Assembly: GCA_949285905.1 (NCBI GenBank)
Contig: CASDZV010000046.1
Coordinates: 22,026-86,025 of the forward strand
Source of the DNA: an uncultured Spirochaetales bacterium
GTDB lineage: Bacteria > Spirochaetota > Spirochaetia > Sphaerochaetales > Sphaerochaetaceae
Direction of reading: 5' to 3'
DNA: 64,000 bases
Below, in pieces: positions 33,240 through 41,885 of this stretch (within the stretch, counting starts at the first letter, position 1; every line of letters starts with the position of its first letter). The translations under genes were made by a program, and so were the position numbers. Below the pieces are notes generated by a model. The model had not been told where the DNA came from. It saw nothing but the letters and a program-made list of their open reading frames with translations, and made no database searches.

Positions 33240-36104
33240 TCAGCCGGGGAGGCTTTCCGTCTCCCACTCATACTGCGAAGCGTCAACAGCTTTCCTGTCA
33301 CCTATAACAGCAGCAGAGAACGCGCCGCCTAGCAAAGAAGATGCAAAGACCTTTCCGGATTCTATGACCTCCTCCTTGCTGAGGGAGAGAATTTCCTTCT
33401 GCTTGCGTTCCCTGTCACTGTCGCTGATGCGGTAAATCATACGGCGAATATCCACAAGAGACCTTACAGCAGGTGCCATCGGCCTGAGATCTCTGGACAG
33501 CATCCCTATAACGGCATCTTCCATCTTCTCATCAGTCACTGTCACTTCCGCTGGAGAAGACAGGAAATCCTCGATTGAGCCATCGAGCCTTGGATCACGG
33601 TAGGTGTAGAAAGTGAAGATACGCTCGATGTAATCGAGATATGCGCCTGTTCCATATGCCCCGCCTTTCTCCCTTATACATGACCAGAGATATGTCTGTG
33701 AGAGGATGGACAGGAAAATACGCTCCGAAGATGAAAGGACATCATCCATTCCGGGCGCTGCGCCAGAAATGCCGATAAAAGAAACAGAGGATGAAAGCGT
33801 GCGGGCCCGGAAGCGCGGAAGAGGAGGAACGCAGTGAGAAGCCTTTCCCAGCGGATGACCGGACGGAATGCGGGAAAGCAGCGACGAGGCTGTCTCGACG
33901 GCATTGTCTATCAGATTATCATCACAAGTCACATGAACCATCATGCGTTCTCTGCCGAGCATCTTCTTTCTGACAGCTTCAAGCTCATTCCCAAGCACCT
34001 TCATATCTGAAGAAAGCATATTCCGGATTGTATACCAGCATGTGACACCTGAAAGGCGCTCCCCTATATACAGCGATGGAGAAAGAGAGGCTGACGCCAG
34101 AGAGGACGCATAAGTCTGGCCGTTCTGGACAACAGAACTGGAGAAGTCTGTCGAGATATCTGTAAGGGCAGCCTTTATCCTTGCCTCATCCTGGATTTCT
34201 CCCTCAAGAAGAACCTTCAGAATCAGATCAAGTCCTTCCCATTGCAGCTCTGGAAGCGATTTCAGGCGGCATACCAGGAATGCCTTCTCCTCTCCATCGG
34301 AAGAGGCCCCTGACTCAACATAGAATGCATAGCCACCGGAGACATAGCGGAGTTCCGTAGACACCACCGGATATGGCATGCCAGATGCATCACACATCGA
34401 AAAAAGACGCGAAAGAACATTTGCCCTGTCCAGCTCATCGTAACTGAAATCTGAGATATCAAAGACAAGATCTGTATAAACAACGCCTCCCGATGTCATT
34501 GGCGCTGCTATGACTCCATTGCGGTAAATATGGTGGATTTTATCAAAACGGAGGGGTAAATCAGAACGAGAGAGCCTTGGGATGGTACTTACAGCTTCCT
34601 CACTGTCCGGCGTTCCCTGGAAAAGAGAGAAGGCACGCTCCTTCTCCTCCGAGTACTCGCATTTACGTCTTTCAAGAACCGCGTTGATAGCCTTCTCGAT
34701 AGCTTTCCCGTTTGCACTGTCCTTTCTCACAACAGTCAGAAGCCTGTGAGGGTTCTTCACAAGATTGTTTATTATCCAGTCCTCAAAGAAACGCGGGTTC
34801 TCTTCCAGTTTCCCCCTGATGTCTTTTATGACAGCGGAAGGAGAGAGGAAAAGAGCTGGATCCCGGCCGAATGTGAGTCCCTTCTCCGCCTGGAAGAAAA
34901 GCCTCATTCCCTGCGGTATGCCACCGGGAATCTCCTTAAGAGAGAATTCCATTCTTCTTATCGCCGCCTCTACAGCCTTCCTGTCCAGCCCTTTGTCTGA
35001 GATCTCCTTCAGCGCAGAAAGTATGAATGACTCAATTTCCTCAGCCTTGTCAGGATCAGAGCCGGAGAAACCTGCACTGAATGCAAGTTCTCGATAACTT
35101 GAGCTCATACCGCTTTCCGTAGAAAGATCAGTACCGAGATCTGACTCCGCAATCGCTTTGTACAGAGGACATCCAGGAGAACCGAGAAGAATGTCCACAA
35201 TGAGAGAAAGCAATGTGCTCTCACCGGGCTCTGCATTGTCTCCCAGAAGCCACGACAGCAGAACCGATGCACCACTTTCACCCTCTTCTGCTGACGACAC
35301 AGTGTCATAGCGCCTTGGTTTGTCCCAGCGTTCAGCGCATCCGATACGCTCAATTCTTTTTCCAGGATTGCCTGCAAGATACTCTTCATCGAGAAGTCTG
35401 AGCCTCGCCTCAAGATCAGTATTGCCATAGATGAAGAGCGTTATGTTCGCTGGAGCATAATACTTTCTGTATGCTTCAAGATATTCCTGATACGTGAGAG
35501 TGCAGATATCCCTTGCATCTCCTCCCGACTCCCACTGATACGGAGAAGAGCCGAAAAGTGGCTTTACAGCAGCTGATGAGAGAACAAACTCATGCTCTGC
35601 CATCTCGCCAAGCATCTCTGAGAAGACAACACCCTCGAAATGAAGGCCTCCCTCTGATGAGATTCTTATCCCCTCCTGCATGAATGTCTCTTCTCTCAGG
35701 AGAGGCTGGAAGACCGCGTCTGTGTATACAGCAAAAAGATTCGAGAAATCCTTCTCAACAGTCGAGGCTGCGGGGAAATATGTACGGTCAACACCTGTGA
35801 GCGCATTCAGGAAAGTATTGCAGCTGTTCCTCACAAGAAGCATAAAAGGATCCTTCACAGGATACTTTCTGCTTCCTGAAAGTACCGTGTGCTCGATAAT
35901 ATGCGATATGCCTTTGCTGTTCTCTGGCGGCGTGTATGCAGTATATGAGAAGAACTTCTCTTCATCATCTGAATCAACGTAATAGACTGTGAATCCCGTT
36001 CTCTCATGCAGAAGCATGACGCCTGCAGCCTTGTAATCCGGCAGATCCGAGACCTGTGTGACACGAAAGCCTGCTATCAGCATTCCCTCTTTGAAACCAT
36101 GCAT
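33240..36104 (-). CDS. M16C presequence-protease-like metallopeptidase
   Basis: A 954-residue pitrilysin-family protease of the PreP/M16C type. The inverted zinc motif is HIIEH near 67-71, with the further ligand Glu in EGVVFSEMLGEMAEHE near 155-170; a second catalytically inactive half follows, with R/Y substrate residues near the end (KGGAYGTGAYLDY). It degrades peptides in an enclosed chamber. No signal peptide is present. I keep the ATG at 36104: although it lacks a Shine-Dalgarno sequence it sits 6 bases after TATCTT with TTGAGC 17 bases further upstream. A second in-frame ATG at 36083 follows AGAGGGA. Confidence 0.9.
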   Translation of the reverse strand: MHGFKEGMLIAGFRVTQVSDLPDYKAAGVMLLHERTGFTVYYVDSDDEEKFFSYTAYTPPENSKGISHIIEHTVLSGSRKYPVKDPFMLLVRNSCNTFLNALTGVDRTYFPAASTVEKDFSNLFAVYTDAVFQPLLREETFMQEGIRISSEGGLHFEGVVFSEMLGEMAEHEFVLSSAAVKPLFGSSPYQWESGGDARDICTLTYQEYLEAYRKYYAPANITLFIYGNTDLEARLRLLDEEYLAGNPGKRIERIGCAERWDKPRRYDTVSSAEEGESGASVLLSWLLGDNAEPGESTLLSLIVDILLGSPGCPLYKAIAESDLGTDLSTESGMSSSYRELAFSAGFSGSDPDKAEEIESFILSALKEISDKGLDRKAVEAAIRRMEFSLKEIPGGIPQGMRLFFQAEKGLTFGRDPALFLSPSAVIKDIRGKLEENPRFFEDWIINNLVKNPHRLLTVVRKDSANGKAIEKAINAVLERRKCEYSEEKERAFSLFQGTPDSEEAVSTIPRLSRSDLPLRFDKIHHIYRNGVIAAPMTSGGVVYTDLVFDISDFSYDELDRANVLSRLFSMCDASGMPYPVVSTELRYVSGGYAFYVESGASSDGEEKAFLVCRLKSLPELQWEGLDLILKVLLEGEIQDEARIKAALTDISTDFSSSVVQNGQTYASSLASASLSPSLYIGERLSGVTCWYTIRNMLSSDMKVLGNELEAVRKKMLGRERMMVHVTCDDNLIDNAVETASSLLSRIPSGHPLGKASHCVPPLPRFRARTLSSSVSFIGISGAAPGMDDVLSSSERIFLSILSQTYLWSCIREKGGAYGTGAYLDYIERIFTFYTYRDPRLDGSIEDFLSSPAEVTVTDEKMEDAVIGMLSRDLRPMAPAVRSLVDIRRMIYRISDSDRERKQKEILSLSKEEVIESGKVFASSLLGGAFSAAVIGDRKAVDASQYEWETESLPG

Positions 36105-36110
36105 GAGTAG

Positions 36111-36139
36111 AAGATAAACGAGAGACAGAAGTTGCTCAA
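36111..36139 (-). promoter_or_regulatory. Promoter of the M16C protease gene, leaderless
   Basis: Minus strand TTGAGC, 17-base spacer, TATCTT, then 6 bases to the ATG at 36104. The -35 shares four bases with the -35 of nfo on the other strand. Confidence 0.65.
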
Positions 36140-36160
36140 TAGAGATGAGAAAGATATACT
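36132..36160 (+). promoter_or_regulatory. Promoter of nfo, leaderless
   Basis: TTGCTC (36132-36137), 17-base spacer, TATACT (36155-36160), then 6 bases to the ATG at 36167. No Shine-Dalgarno sequence is present. Confidence 0.7.
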
Positions 36161-36166
36161 CACGTC

Positions 36167-36994
36167 ATGCGTTTCATTGGTCCACACGTATCAATTAAGG
36201 AGAATATCGCATTCGCCGTAGACAGAGCACATGAACTTGGTGCAGCTGGTTTCGCCATCTTCACTAAAAACCAGCGCGTCTGGGCGTCTCCTGCTCTGAA
36301 AACAGAAGACACAGAACTCTTCAAAACGAAAATGAAGGAATACGGATATTCAGCCAGTGCAGTGCTACCGCACGCCGGTTATCTCATAAATCCGGCAACA
36401 CCCGATGAAGAGCTGCAGAAGAAATCGCTCAATCTCTTTATTGATGAGGCAAAGCGCGCTGTCAGCCTCGGATTATCCCTGATAAACATACACCCAGGCG
36501 CATACAAGGAAGGAGACAGGCAAGACGGGATCCTTCGATCTGCAAGAATGATTGATGATGTGCTTGAGGCTGTGCCTGAAATCCGCGTCAGCATTGAGAA
36601 CACAGCAGGAGCCGGTACTATTCTCGGAAGTTCTTTCGAGGAGCTTGATGCGATACTGAGCGCTGTCAGGGGAAAAGACAGAACCGGCATCACGCTGGAT
36701 ACAGCTCATCTTTACGGTGCTGGCTATGATGTGAGGAACGAAGCTGCTTCAATACTCGACAGCTTCACAGAGCGTTTCGGCAAAAACAAGCTCTATGGAA
36801 TGCATCTCAATGATTCAAAAGTACCGCTTTCATCGAACAAGGACCGCCACGAAAGCATCGGAAGCGGACATATCGGGAAAGAAGCATTTCTCCAGATTGT
36901 ACAGCATAAGGCAACCGAAGGCATTCCGCTTATATTGGAAACTCCTGATGAGAGCGCATGGAAAGATGAGATCAGGCTGCTCTCAGAGCTCTGA
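36167..36994 (+). CDS. nfo: Endonuclease IV (AP endonuclease)
   Basis: A 275-residue AP endonuclease of normal length with metal-binding blocks: H7 in IGPHVS, INIHPGAY near 107-114, IENTAGAG near 145-152, LDTAHLYGAGYD near 181-192, and HLNDSKVPLSSNKDRHESIGSGHIG near 218-242. It cleaves DNA at abasic sites. The ATG is at the predicted transcription start. Its 3' end overlaps the convergent lipoprotein gene by 12 bases. Confidence 0.95.
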   Translation: MRFIGPHVSIKENIAFAVDRAHELGAAGFAIFTKNQRVWASPALKTEDTELFKTKMKEYGYSASAVLPHAGYLINPATPDEELQKKSLNLFIDEAKRAVSLGLSLINIHPGAYKEGDRQDGILRSARMIDDVLEAVPEIRVSIENTAGAGTILGSSFEELDAILSAVRGKDRTGITLDTAHLYGAGYDVRNEAASILDSFTERFGKNKLYGMHLNDSKVPLSSNKDRHESIGSGHIGKEAFLQIVQHKATEGIPLILETPDESAWKDEIRLLSEL

Positions 36995-38344
36995 AAGGAA
37001 CATGCCAGCTGCAGCTGAGCCACAGCGGTCTAGTGCCGCTTCAATAGCTTCAGAATCAGTGCTGCCGCCCCCTGTGACACTCAATTCATGGATTATATAT
37101 GGCTCTACTCCATCTTCATCATAGAATGAAAGTCTCGCTTCTGCCCTGGCATAGACCCGTCCGGCACCTTCTGTCATATCCACGATGCCCGCTCTGAGAA
37201 TGACATAATGATCGAGGGCAGGAAATGCATTGCGGGTGAATGCAAGCACATCGCTTTCCTCTTCTCCATGTCCTTCCACAACAAGGTAGCCCTGGGCTGC
37301 TGCCTTCTCAAGATATGAAGAGAATGCGACAAAGCATGGAGATATACCAAGCTCAGTGCCGTCTTCGCTGTACTCAGCCACTGCAATTACCGTATTGTCG
37401 TTGTACATGCGGCTCTCTTCTGCATAGTCATATGTCACAGCTGTCTTGTCCAGAAGTTCGATGAAAGGATCGAGGAAGCCTTCAAATGCTTTTGAAGCAA
37501 TCGATTCAAGAATTTCCTCGCTGACATATACAGAGAAGCGGAGACTGCCCTGCCACAGCATATAAGGATTGGTCCTGAAGAACTCCGCCTCCCCTCTCTC
37601 TCCAGTACGTATGACAGTGGAGGCACTCAAAAGTCTTCCGTCATTCCCAAGCATTGTATAATCCACTCTGATCAGGCCATTGACAACGCGAGGGTGGAGA
37701 AGACCGCGCATACGGTTCATGCGGAGTGTCACATCCGTACCACGTCCATCACGTACCGCAATCCCGATATTCTCAAGATAACCAATAGCTTTGCCAAGGA
37801 TGCGCTCTGGAGAGTAATCATCATCAAGCACTGGCCCGGAGAGTGAGAGATCCAGCGCATTGAGTGTATCGCTGAGAGCTTCTGTATCCTCATTCTCCCG
37901 ATAATGCTCCAAAGCACTCTCAAGAAGCGAGGAAATCTCAGCCGTGCGCTCTATTGAAGCAGAATACTCTGCATCGCGGGAACTCAGATAAACACTTTCA
38001 GGCATCTCAAGCATCACAAAATATGTGATACCTGCATCTGCAGGTGCGCTGTATGTATTTGTAATCACAGCATCCAGAGCTGCAATTGAATTGAATGACA
38101 GAAGCTCCCTGTAATACGGAGAGACAGTATCATAACCAAGCTCACTGCCAAGCTTCTCAAGTACTGAGCGATATGCAGCTGCCCTGGCTGCGACATCATC
38201 CCGCCCGACTCCGGAGCCGACGAACACAGCCATGCCGGCATGGCGTGGTGTAACCCTGGTCCACTCAGGTCCTTCAGTGGAAGTGAATGTCGTACAGGAT
38301 GCAATAAGAAGAACAGCAAGTATAAGGCCCAGGATTTTTCTCAA
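36983..38344 (-). CDS. Large LPP20-like lipoprotein, function unknown
   Basis: A 453-residue predicted lipoprotein: signal MRKILGLILAVLLIASC with C17. A segment AVFVGSGVGRDDVAARAAAYRSVLEKLGSEL near 38-70 resembles the LPP20/DUF400-type lipoprotein fold, where an alternating helix carries AAR repeats. The rest is alpha/beta without a name I recognise. It starts with TTG after GGAGG, overlapping the TGA of the next gene upstream by 4 bases, so it is co-translated with the barrel-like protein at 38341-39339. Envelope location is supported; function is unknown. Confidence 0.7.
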   Translation of the reverse strand: MRKILGLILAVLLIASCTTFTSTEGPEWTRVTPRHAGMAVFVGSGVGRDDVAARAAAYRSVLEKLGSELGYDTVSPYYRELLSFNSIAALDAVITNTYSAPADAGITYFVMLEMPESVYLSSRDAEYSASIERTAEISSLLESALEHYRENEDTEALSDTLNALDLSLSGPVLDDDYSPERILGKAIGYLENIGIAVRDGRGTDVTLRMNRMRGLLHPRVVNGLIRVDYTMLGNDGRLLSASTVIRTGERGEAEFFRTNPYMLWQGSLRFSVYVSEEILESIASKAFEGFLDPFIELLDKTAVTYDYAEESRMYNDNTVIAVAEYSEDGTELGISPCFVAFSSYLEKAAAQGYLVVEGHGEEESDVLAFTRNAFPALDHYVILRAGIVDMTEGAGRVYARAEARLSFYDEDGVEPYIIHELSVTGGGSTDSEAIEAALDRCGSAAAGMFLSEL

Positions 38345-39339
38345 AAATCGCCTCCAAATCCTATTGTGAGCGCATGTTTTCCCTGAAGATTCTGATAACC
38401 GAACCTCCAGAAGAATGAAGGCAATGCATGGTGCTCGTAGAAAATCGAGAAGACAGAACGCCAGTCAAAACCACCGCTTCCGGTACCGACCAGGAGGGAT
38501 ACACTGCCTCCTATCCTGCCCTCCTCTATTAAAGTGAACTGCCACGACGGGAAGATACGTGAGAGGTTCATATATGCTTCCAGACCGACACCTCCATAGA
38601 CTGTATTCTGTCCTCCTCCATAGCGATAAGCAACGGAGAGAATAGGCACGAACGGGTAAATCAGATCGGATCTTCCGAGACTTATCATCGCGAAAACTTC
38701 AGGAGAAGCGAAATTGAATCCTGACGACAGTGACCCGACAATCTTCCACGCACCGCTCTTTTCCAGCCTCATTCCCGGATACGGTCTGTTTATGTAAAAA
38801 GGATCCAGCGTGAAAGCGCCATCATATGACTCGTCAACTTCAAATCTGGCGCGTGTGTTACCGAAACTGTCATAAGCTGAGAGTCTTGTGCCCGGACGCA
38901 ATGGCTCGGCAGCAAGAACAGAGTATGTTCCATCAAGAATGTAGCTCAGCTCAAGCTCTGCCCCGCTGTACAGCGCTGGCTCATAGAAGAGAATGTTATG
39001 CACGCTCCCGGAAAGGGAGGACAGGAGCTCTTTTCTTGTACTTCCGTAGAATTCCACGAGAATCTCCTTTTCTCCGAAAGAAAGCATGAAAGACGCCTCA
39101 CTGCTCCCATCATCAAGTCTTGTCTCACTGTATGAGCGCGCATTCAGAATGAGATCGCCTCTTCCGTGAGTATCCCTGCCGACAACCTCTGAAAGCGACA
39201 TAAGCGCGTCCTCCGGAAGAGAACCATCTGAAATAATATGTGAGGCAAGCAGCGGAAATGATGAGATGAGGAAGAGGAAAACCAGAAACAACCCTCTTAC
39301 TCTCGCATATACTTCTCCTGCTTTATATTTACCTGTCAT
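38341..39339 (-). CDS. Putative outer-membrane beta-barrel protein
   Basis: A 332-residue exported protein: basic N-terminus, hydrophobic segment at about 16-33 ending in LLASH, then alternating polar and hydrophobic strands with aromatic girdle residues (AYRYGGGQNTVYGGVGLEAYMN, FWRFGYQNLQGKHALTIGFGGDF). It ends in Phe as barrel proteins do. I do not recognise a family. The start at 39339 is uncertain because no Shine-Dalgarno sequence is obvious. Operon with the lipoproteins on both sides. Confidence 0.6.
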   Translation of the reverse strand: MTGKYKAGEVYARVRGLFLVFLFLISSFPLLASHIISDGSLPEDALMSLSEVVGRDTHGRGDLILNARSYSETRLDDGSSEASFMLSFGEKEILVEFYGSTRKELLSSLSGSVHNILFYEPALYSGAELELSYILDGTYSVLAAEPLRPGTRLSAYDSFGNTRARFEVDESYDGAFTLDPFYINRPYPGMRLEKSGAWKIVGSLSSGFNFASPEVFAMISLGRSDLIYPFVPILSVAYRYGGGQNTVYGGVGLEAYMNLSRIFPSWQFTLIEEGRIGGSVSLLVGTGSGGFDWRSVFSIFYEHHALPSFFWRFGYQNLQGKHALTIGFGGDF

Positions 39340-39375
39340 GCGCCAATTATCCCACATTTCCAGCTTCTATGAAAA

Positions 39376-40221
39376 CTAAGCATTGAAATTGTATTTTTCC
39401 AGCATTGCTTTAGCCTCATCGACAACTCCGAAGAGCGCGAAAACGACAAGAATGACGGATGTGACAACAGGCCCTTTTGAAAGCGACTGGCTGATACTGA
39501 TCACGGAAGAAGCTATGCCCCAGTAAACCATTGGCTCCTTTGCCACATCCTCCAGCCAGTCCACAAATGACTCATCCACATCCATGTCGCTCTTATAATG
39601 CTCAACTATTGCCATGATTGTGGCAGCGAGGACACCTGCAGCAATGGCTATCGCAGATGCAGCTGTCACCTTTCCCCACAAAATGGTGTTCGGAATGAGA
39701 GAATAGACAACTGCTGCTGTGAGAAGAACGGCACTTTTTATGACAAGCACTGTAAGGTCATCATAGAATTCCTCCATCTGACTTGGCGTGAGTACGCTCA
39801 GAGCCTTCTCAGCTTCCCTGAAAAGCCTCGCCTCAGCCTCCTTCACCTTCTCCCTGATCTCCTCAAGCTCATAAGAAGGCACAAGCTCCTCAGCGGCATC
39901 AAAAACATCATCAGCACTCTGGAATCGCTGTGTTTCCAGCATGAACTCAAGATACTCCCTGCCATTCTCCTCTTCCATTGCACGCACAGCGACATCGTAG
40001 CCATCGACGCCGTCAAGGACTCCACGGATATCAAGATCATCCTCGACATACTTCCTGATATCATCAAGATAGATATCAATGGCCCTGCCGGATGCGGAAA
40101 CCAGCGCAGAAGATGAGATTTCCCCCGGTCCTGACTGCGGGAGGGAACAGGAGGCGGCAAGAATCGAGACGATAAGGAGCAGGGCGATCCCCCTGTCCAG
40201 CATAGTGAATACTTTCTTCAT
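39376..40221 (-). CDS. Putative lipoprotein with two membrane helices
   Basis: A 281-residue protein with a signal peptide ending in LAASC (C25 lipidated). It has a long acidic helical stretch (about 40-160, rich in EE and KE pairs, perhaps coiled coil) and three hydrophobic segments near 170-185, 195-215 and 240-262. Function unknown. GGAGGAG directly supports the ATG at 40221. The leader upstream holds three hairpins (40239-40301). Confidence 0.65.
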   Translation of the reverse strand: MKKVFTMLDRGIALLLIVSILAASCSLPQSGPGEISSSALVSASGRAIDIYLDDIRKYVEDDLDIRGVLDGVDGYDVAVRAMEEENGREYLEFMLETQRFQSADDVFDAAEELVPSYELEEIREKVKEAEARLFREAEKALSVLTPSQMEEFYDDLTVLVIKSAVLLTAAVVYSLIPNTILWGKVTAASAIAIAAGVLAATIMAIVEHYKSDMDVDESFVDWLEDVAKEPMVYWGIASSVISISQSLSKGPVVTSVILVVFALFGVVDEAKAMLEKYNFNA

Positions 40222-40238
40222 AAAAACTCCTCCAGAAT

Positions 40239-40301
40239 GCCATCTTATGCGATGGCGGAACAAAGGGCTGGCAACGCCAGGGTGCAGCTGATTGCCTGCA
40301 C
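40239..40301 (-). other. Three-hairpin structured leader
   Basis: Three consecutive inverted repeats in the 101-base gap: GTGCAG/CTGCAC (40282-40301), CTGGC/GCCAG (40268-40280) and GCCATC/GATGGC (40239-40256). None is followed by a T run, so these look like RNA structure ahead of the lipoprotein message rather than terminators. Confidence 0.5.
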
Positions 40302-40322
40302 GCAAACAGAATCAAGGCAGAC

Positions 40323-40826
40323 TCAGAAAGCAGCTCCGGCAATGAGGGAAAACCGGAGTTTTGCATACTGAGGCACTGCTTTCTCAAGCATCCCCAGACG
40401 CCCTTCCTCTGAAGAGAAGGCATCAAGAAGAGACAGTCTGGGTTCGATGAAAAACCAGGAGAATGTCAGCGTCCAGCCTGCGATGATCTCAGAAAAGAGA
40501 ATCAAGCGCTCTTCAGGCGCCTCAAGCCCCCAGAAACAGCCAAGTCTCACCATTGAAGCTCCAATGTAGAATCCTTTCCCATGAAACGGGTAAACAGATA
40601 TAAGAAGTCCTGCCTCAGCGAATTCCAGTTCGTAATCATATGAGATGGAATATCTGAGCGGAATCGATATGCGGAGATTGTCCCATCTGTATGAGGCCTC
40701 CGCATCAAACCGGAAAGCATTCATGTACACAGAATCGACGCACATCAAGTCCGTTCCTATCTGCCAGGACGGGAAGAGAGGAAGTGCACAGGAAAGGATG
40801 CAGAATGAAAGAAAAAGCTGTCTCAT
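40323..40826 (-). CDS. Small putative outer-membrane protein
   Basis: A 167-residue exported protein: signal at 1-19 (MRQLFLSFCILSCALPLFP), then beta-strand-rich sequence with aromatic residues (YRWDNLRISIPLRYSISYDYELEF, FTWFFIEPRLSLLD-like). It ends AGAAF, a C-terminal Phe as in outer-membrane barrels. No family recognised. The start codon lies inside the loop of an inverted repeat that also resembles a terminator (40806-40846). Confidence 0.55.
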   Translation of the reverse strand: MRQLFLSFCILSCALPLFPSWQIGTDLMCVDSVYMNAFRFDAEASYRWDNLRISIPLRYSISYDYELEFAEAGLLISVYPFHGKGFYIGASMVRLGCFWGLEAPEERLILFSEIIAGWTLTFSWFFIEPRLSLLDAFSSEEGRLGMLEKAVPQYAKLRFSLIAGAAF

Positions 40827-40846
40827 GCATTCAGGCTAGACAGCTT
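40806..40846 (-). terminator. Terminator-like hairpin spanning the next gene's start codon
   Basis: On the minus strand, AAGCTGTCT and AGACAGCTT form a perfect 9-bp stem around a 14-base loop, followed by TTTCTTTC. The hairpin ends the upstream 41776-40878 transcript, yet the ATG of the gene at 40826 lies in its loop and its first codons form the 3' arm. Confidence 0.6.
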
Positions 40847-40877
40847 CAGGACATTTAAAAAGAGGCAGAAGAGGACA

Positions 40878-41363
40878 TTATTCATCCCCCCATCCCAGTG
40901 CGGACCGGAATTCTTTCTCCCTCTTCTGGAATGATCTCGATGTGAATCTGACCTCTTTGCTCTCCCCGTTCACAGACAATGAAAGCCCTGGATGGTGATC
41001 ATCGACTTTCTTGATGGTATAACCTTCAACAGATTGTGTGAAACACGACCAGGAAGGCTTTACTCCACCCTTCTCCGATTTGCGCGAGTAGAAAATAATC
41101 TCATTCGCTGTTACTGTCAGCGCCCCTCCCAGAAGCTCTGTACCGTCTTTCACAATCATTGAGCATCGCTGGAAGAAGAAATCTTCCCCTCCTCTGACTT
41201 TCTCAATCATCTTCCTTGTCACAACTGATGTGATGACGTAGTAGATGACGACCAGCAGAAGCAGAGGGATAATCATAGGAAGAAGCACAATCCCTTTAAT
41301 CGCAGCATAATAAACAAAGATACCGAACAATATGAGAATCAGAAGAAGAACAGCACGCTTCAT
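40878..41363 (-). CDS. Membrane protein with cytoplasmic beta domain, function unknown
   Basis: A 161-residue protein with two close membrane helices (about 5-20 and 25-47) and a C-terminal domain of strands (SMIVKDGTELLGGALTVTANEIIFYSRKSEKGG, then LSLSVNGESKEVRFTSRSFQ) that resembles a PH-like or GRAM-like fold. I recognise no named family. It overlaps the PTS-like gene by 4 bases. Confidence 0.6.
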   Translation of the reverse strand: MKRAVLLLILILFGIFVYYAAIKGIVLLPMIIPLLLLVVIYYVITSVVTRKMIEKVRGGEDFFFQRCSMIVKDGTELLGGALTVTANEIIFYSRKSEKGGVKPSWSCFTQSVEGYTIKKVDDHHPGLSLSVNGESKEVRFTSRSFQKREKEFRSALGWGDE

Positions 41364-41776
41364 ATATCAAAGACCTCCAGAATCTCATCATCGCTGTGAG
41401 AAGTCATGATTCTCTCCCTGTTTGCAGGAGAAGAAAGGATTCTGACAGCATGCGAAAGAAAATCAACATGGCTGGTTCCTGCAAAGCGTGGTATCAGAAG
41501 CAGGAGGAATATATGAACTCTCTCATCTCCCATGCGCACACCGCTTCTGGAACGTCCTACAACAGCAAGAATTGAATCAATCCCGTCAAGTCTGGCATGA
41601 GGGACAGCAACACCGTCCCCGATAGCTGTAGAGCCTTCGCTCTCGCGTTCGATAACTGCTTTGATTGCCGCATCCTTATCAATGGCACCGGACGCATTTA
41701 CAAGAAGGGTGACAGCTTCCTGCCAAGTAGCGGCTTCAAGATCAGATAAGACAGAAAAAAGAATGTTTCCACTCAT
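41360..41776 (-). CDS. PTS EIIA-like (fructose/nitrogen type) domain protein
   Basis: A 138-residue single EIIA domain with the phosphoacceptor histidine in VAVPHARL (near 58-65) and the AVIERE-SEGSTAIGDGVAVPHAR block typical of PtsN/FruA-type EIIA. It probably has a regulatory phosphorelay role, since no EIIB or EIIC gene is near. No Shine-Dalgarno sequence; TAGACT lies 6 bases before the ATG, but there is no convincing -35, so a leaderless start is only possible. Confidence 0.8.
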   Translation of the reverse strand: MSGNILFSVLSDLEAATWQEAVTLLVNASGAIDKDAAIKAVIERESEGSTAIGDGVAVPHARLDGIDSILAVVGRSRSGVRMGDERVHIFLLLLIPRFAGTSHVDFLSHAVRILSSPANRERIMTSHSDDEILEVFDI

Positions 41777-41813
41777 GCTTCAAGTCTATCCGATTGGCTC
41801 AAGAGATAGAAGA

Positions 41814-41829
41814 CAGAAAAATTTTTCTG
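41814..41829. promoter_or_regulatory. Perfect 16-bp AT-rich palindrome
   Basis: CAGAAAAATTTTTCTG is fully self-complementary and lies between divergent genes, next to TTGACC (41836-41841). It overlaps a second symmetric element AATTTTTC-T-GAAAAATT. It could be an operator for the PTS-like gene or the large lipoprotein gene. Confidence 0.4.
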
Positions 41830-41885
41830 AAAAATTTGACCAAACGAGGGACTTAAAGCGCATAAGAGTCAAAGGAGAATAGAAA

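Noticed and set aside
41777..41788. Possible leaderless promoter of the PTS EIIA-like gene (TAGACT-6-ATG)
   Set aside because: No acceptable -35 at 16-18 bases and no TGN extension; the match to the -10 is only 4 of 6.
41814..41829. CAGAAAAATTTTTCTG as a terminator
   Set aside because: Stem is almost all A-T with no loop when drawn as a hairpin; lies between divergent genes where no transcript ends. Kept as possible operator only.
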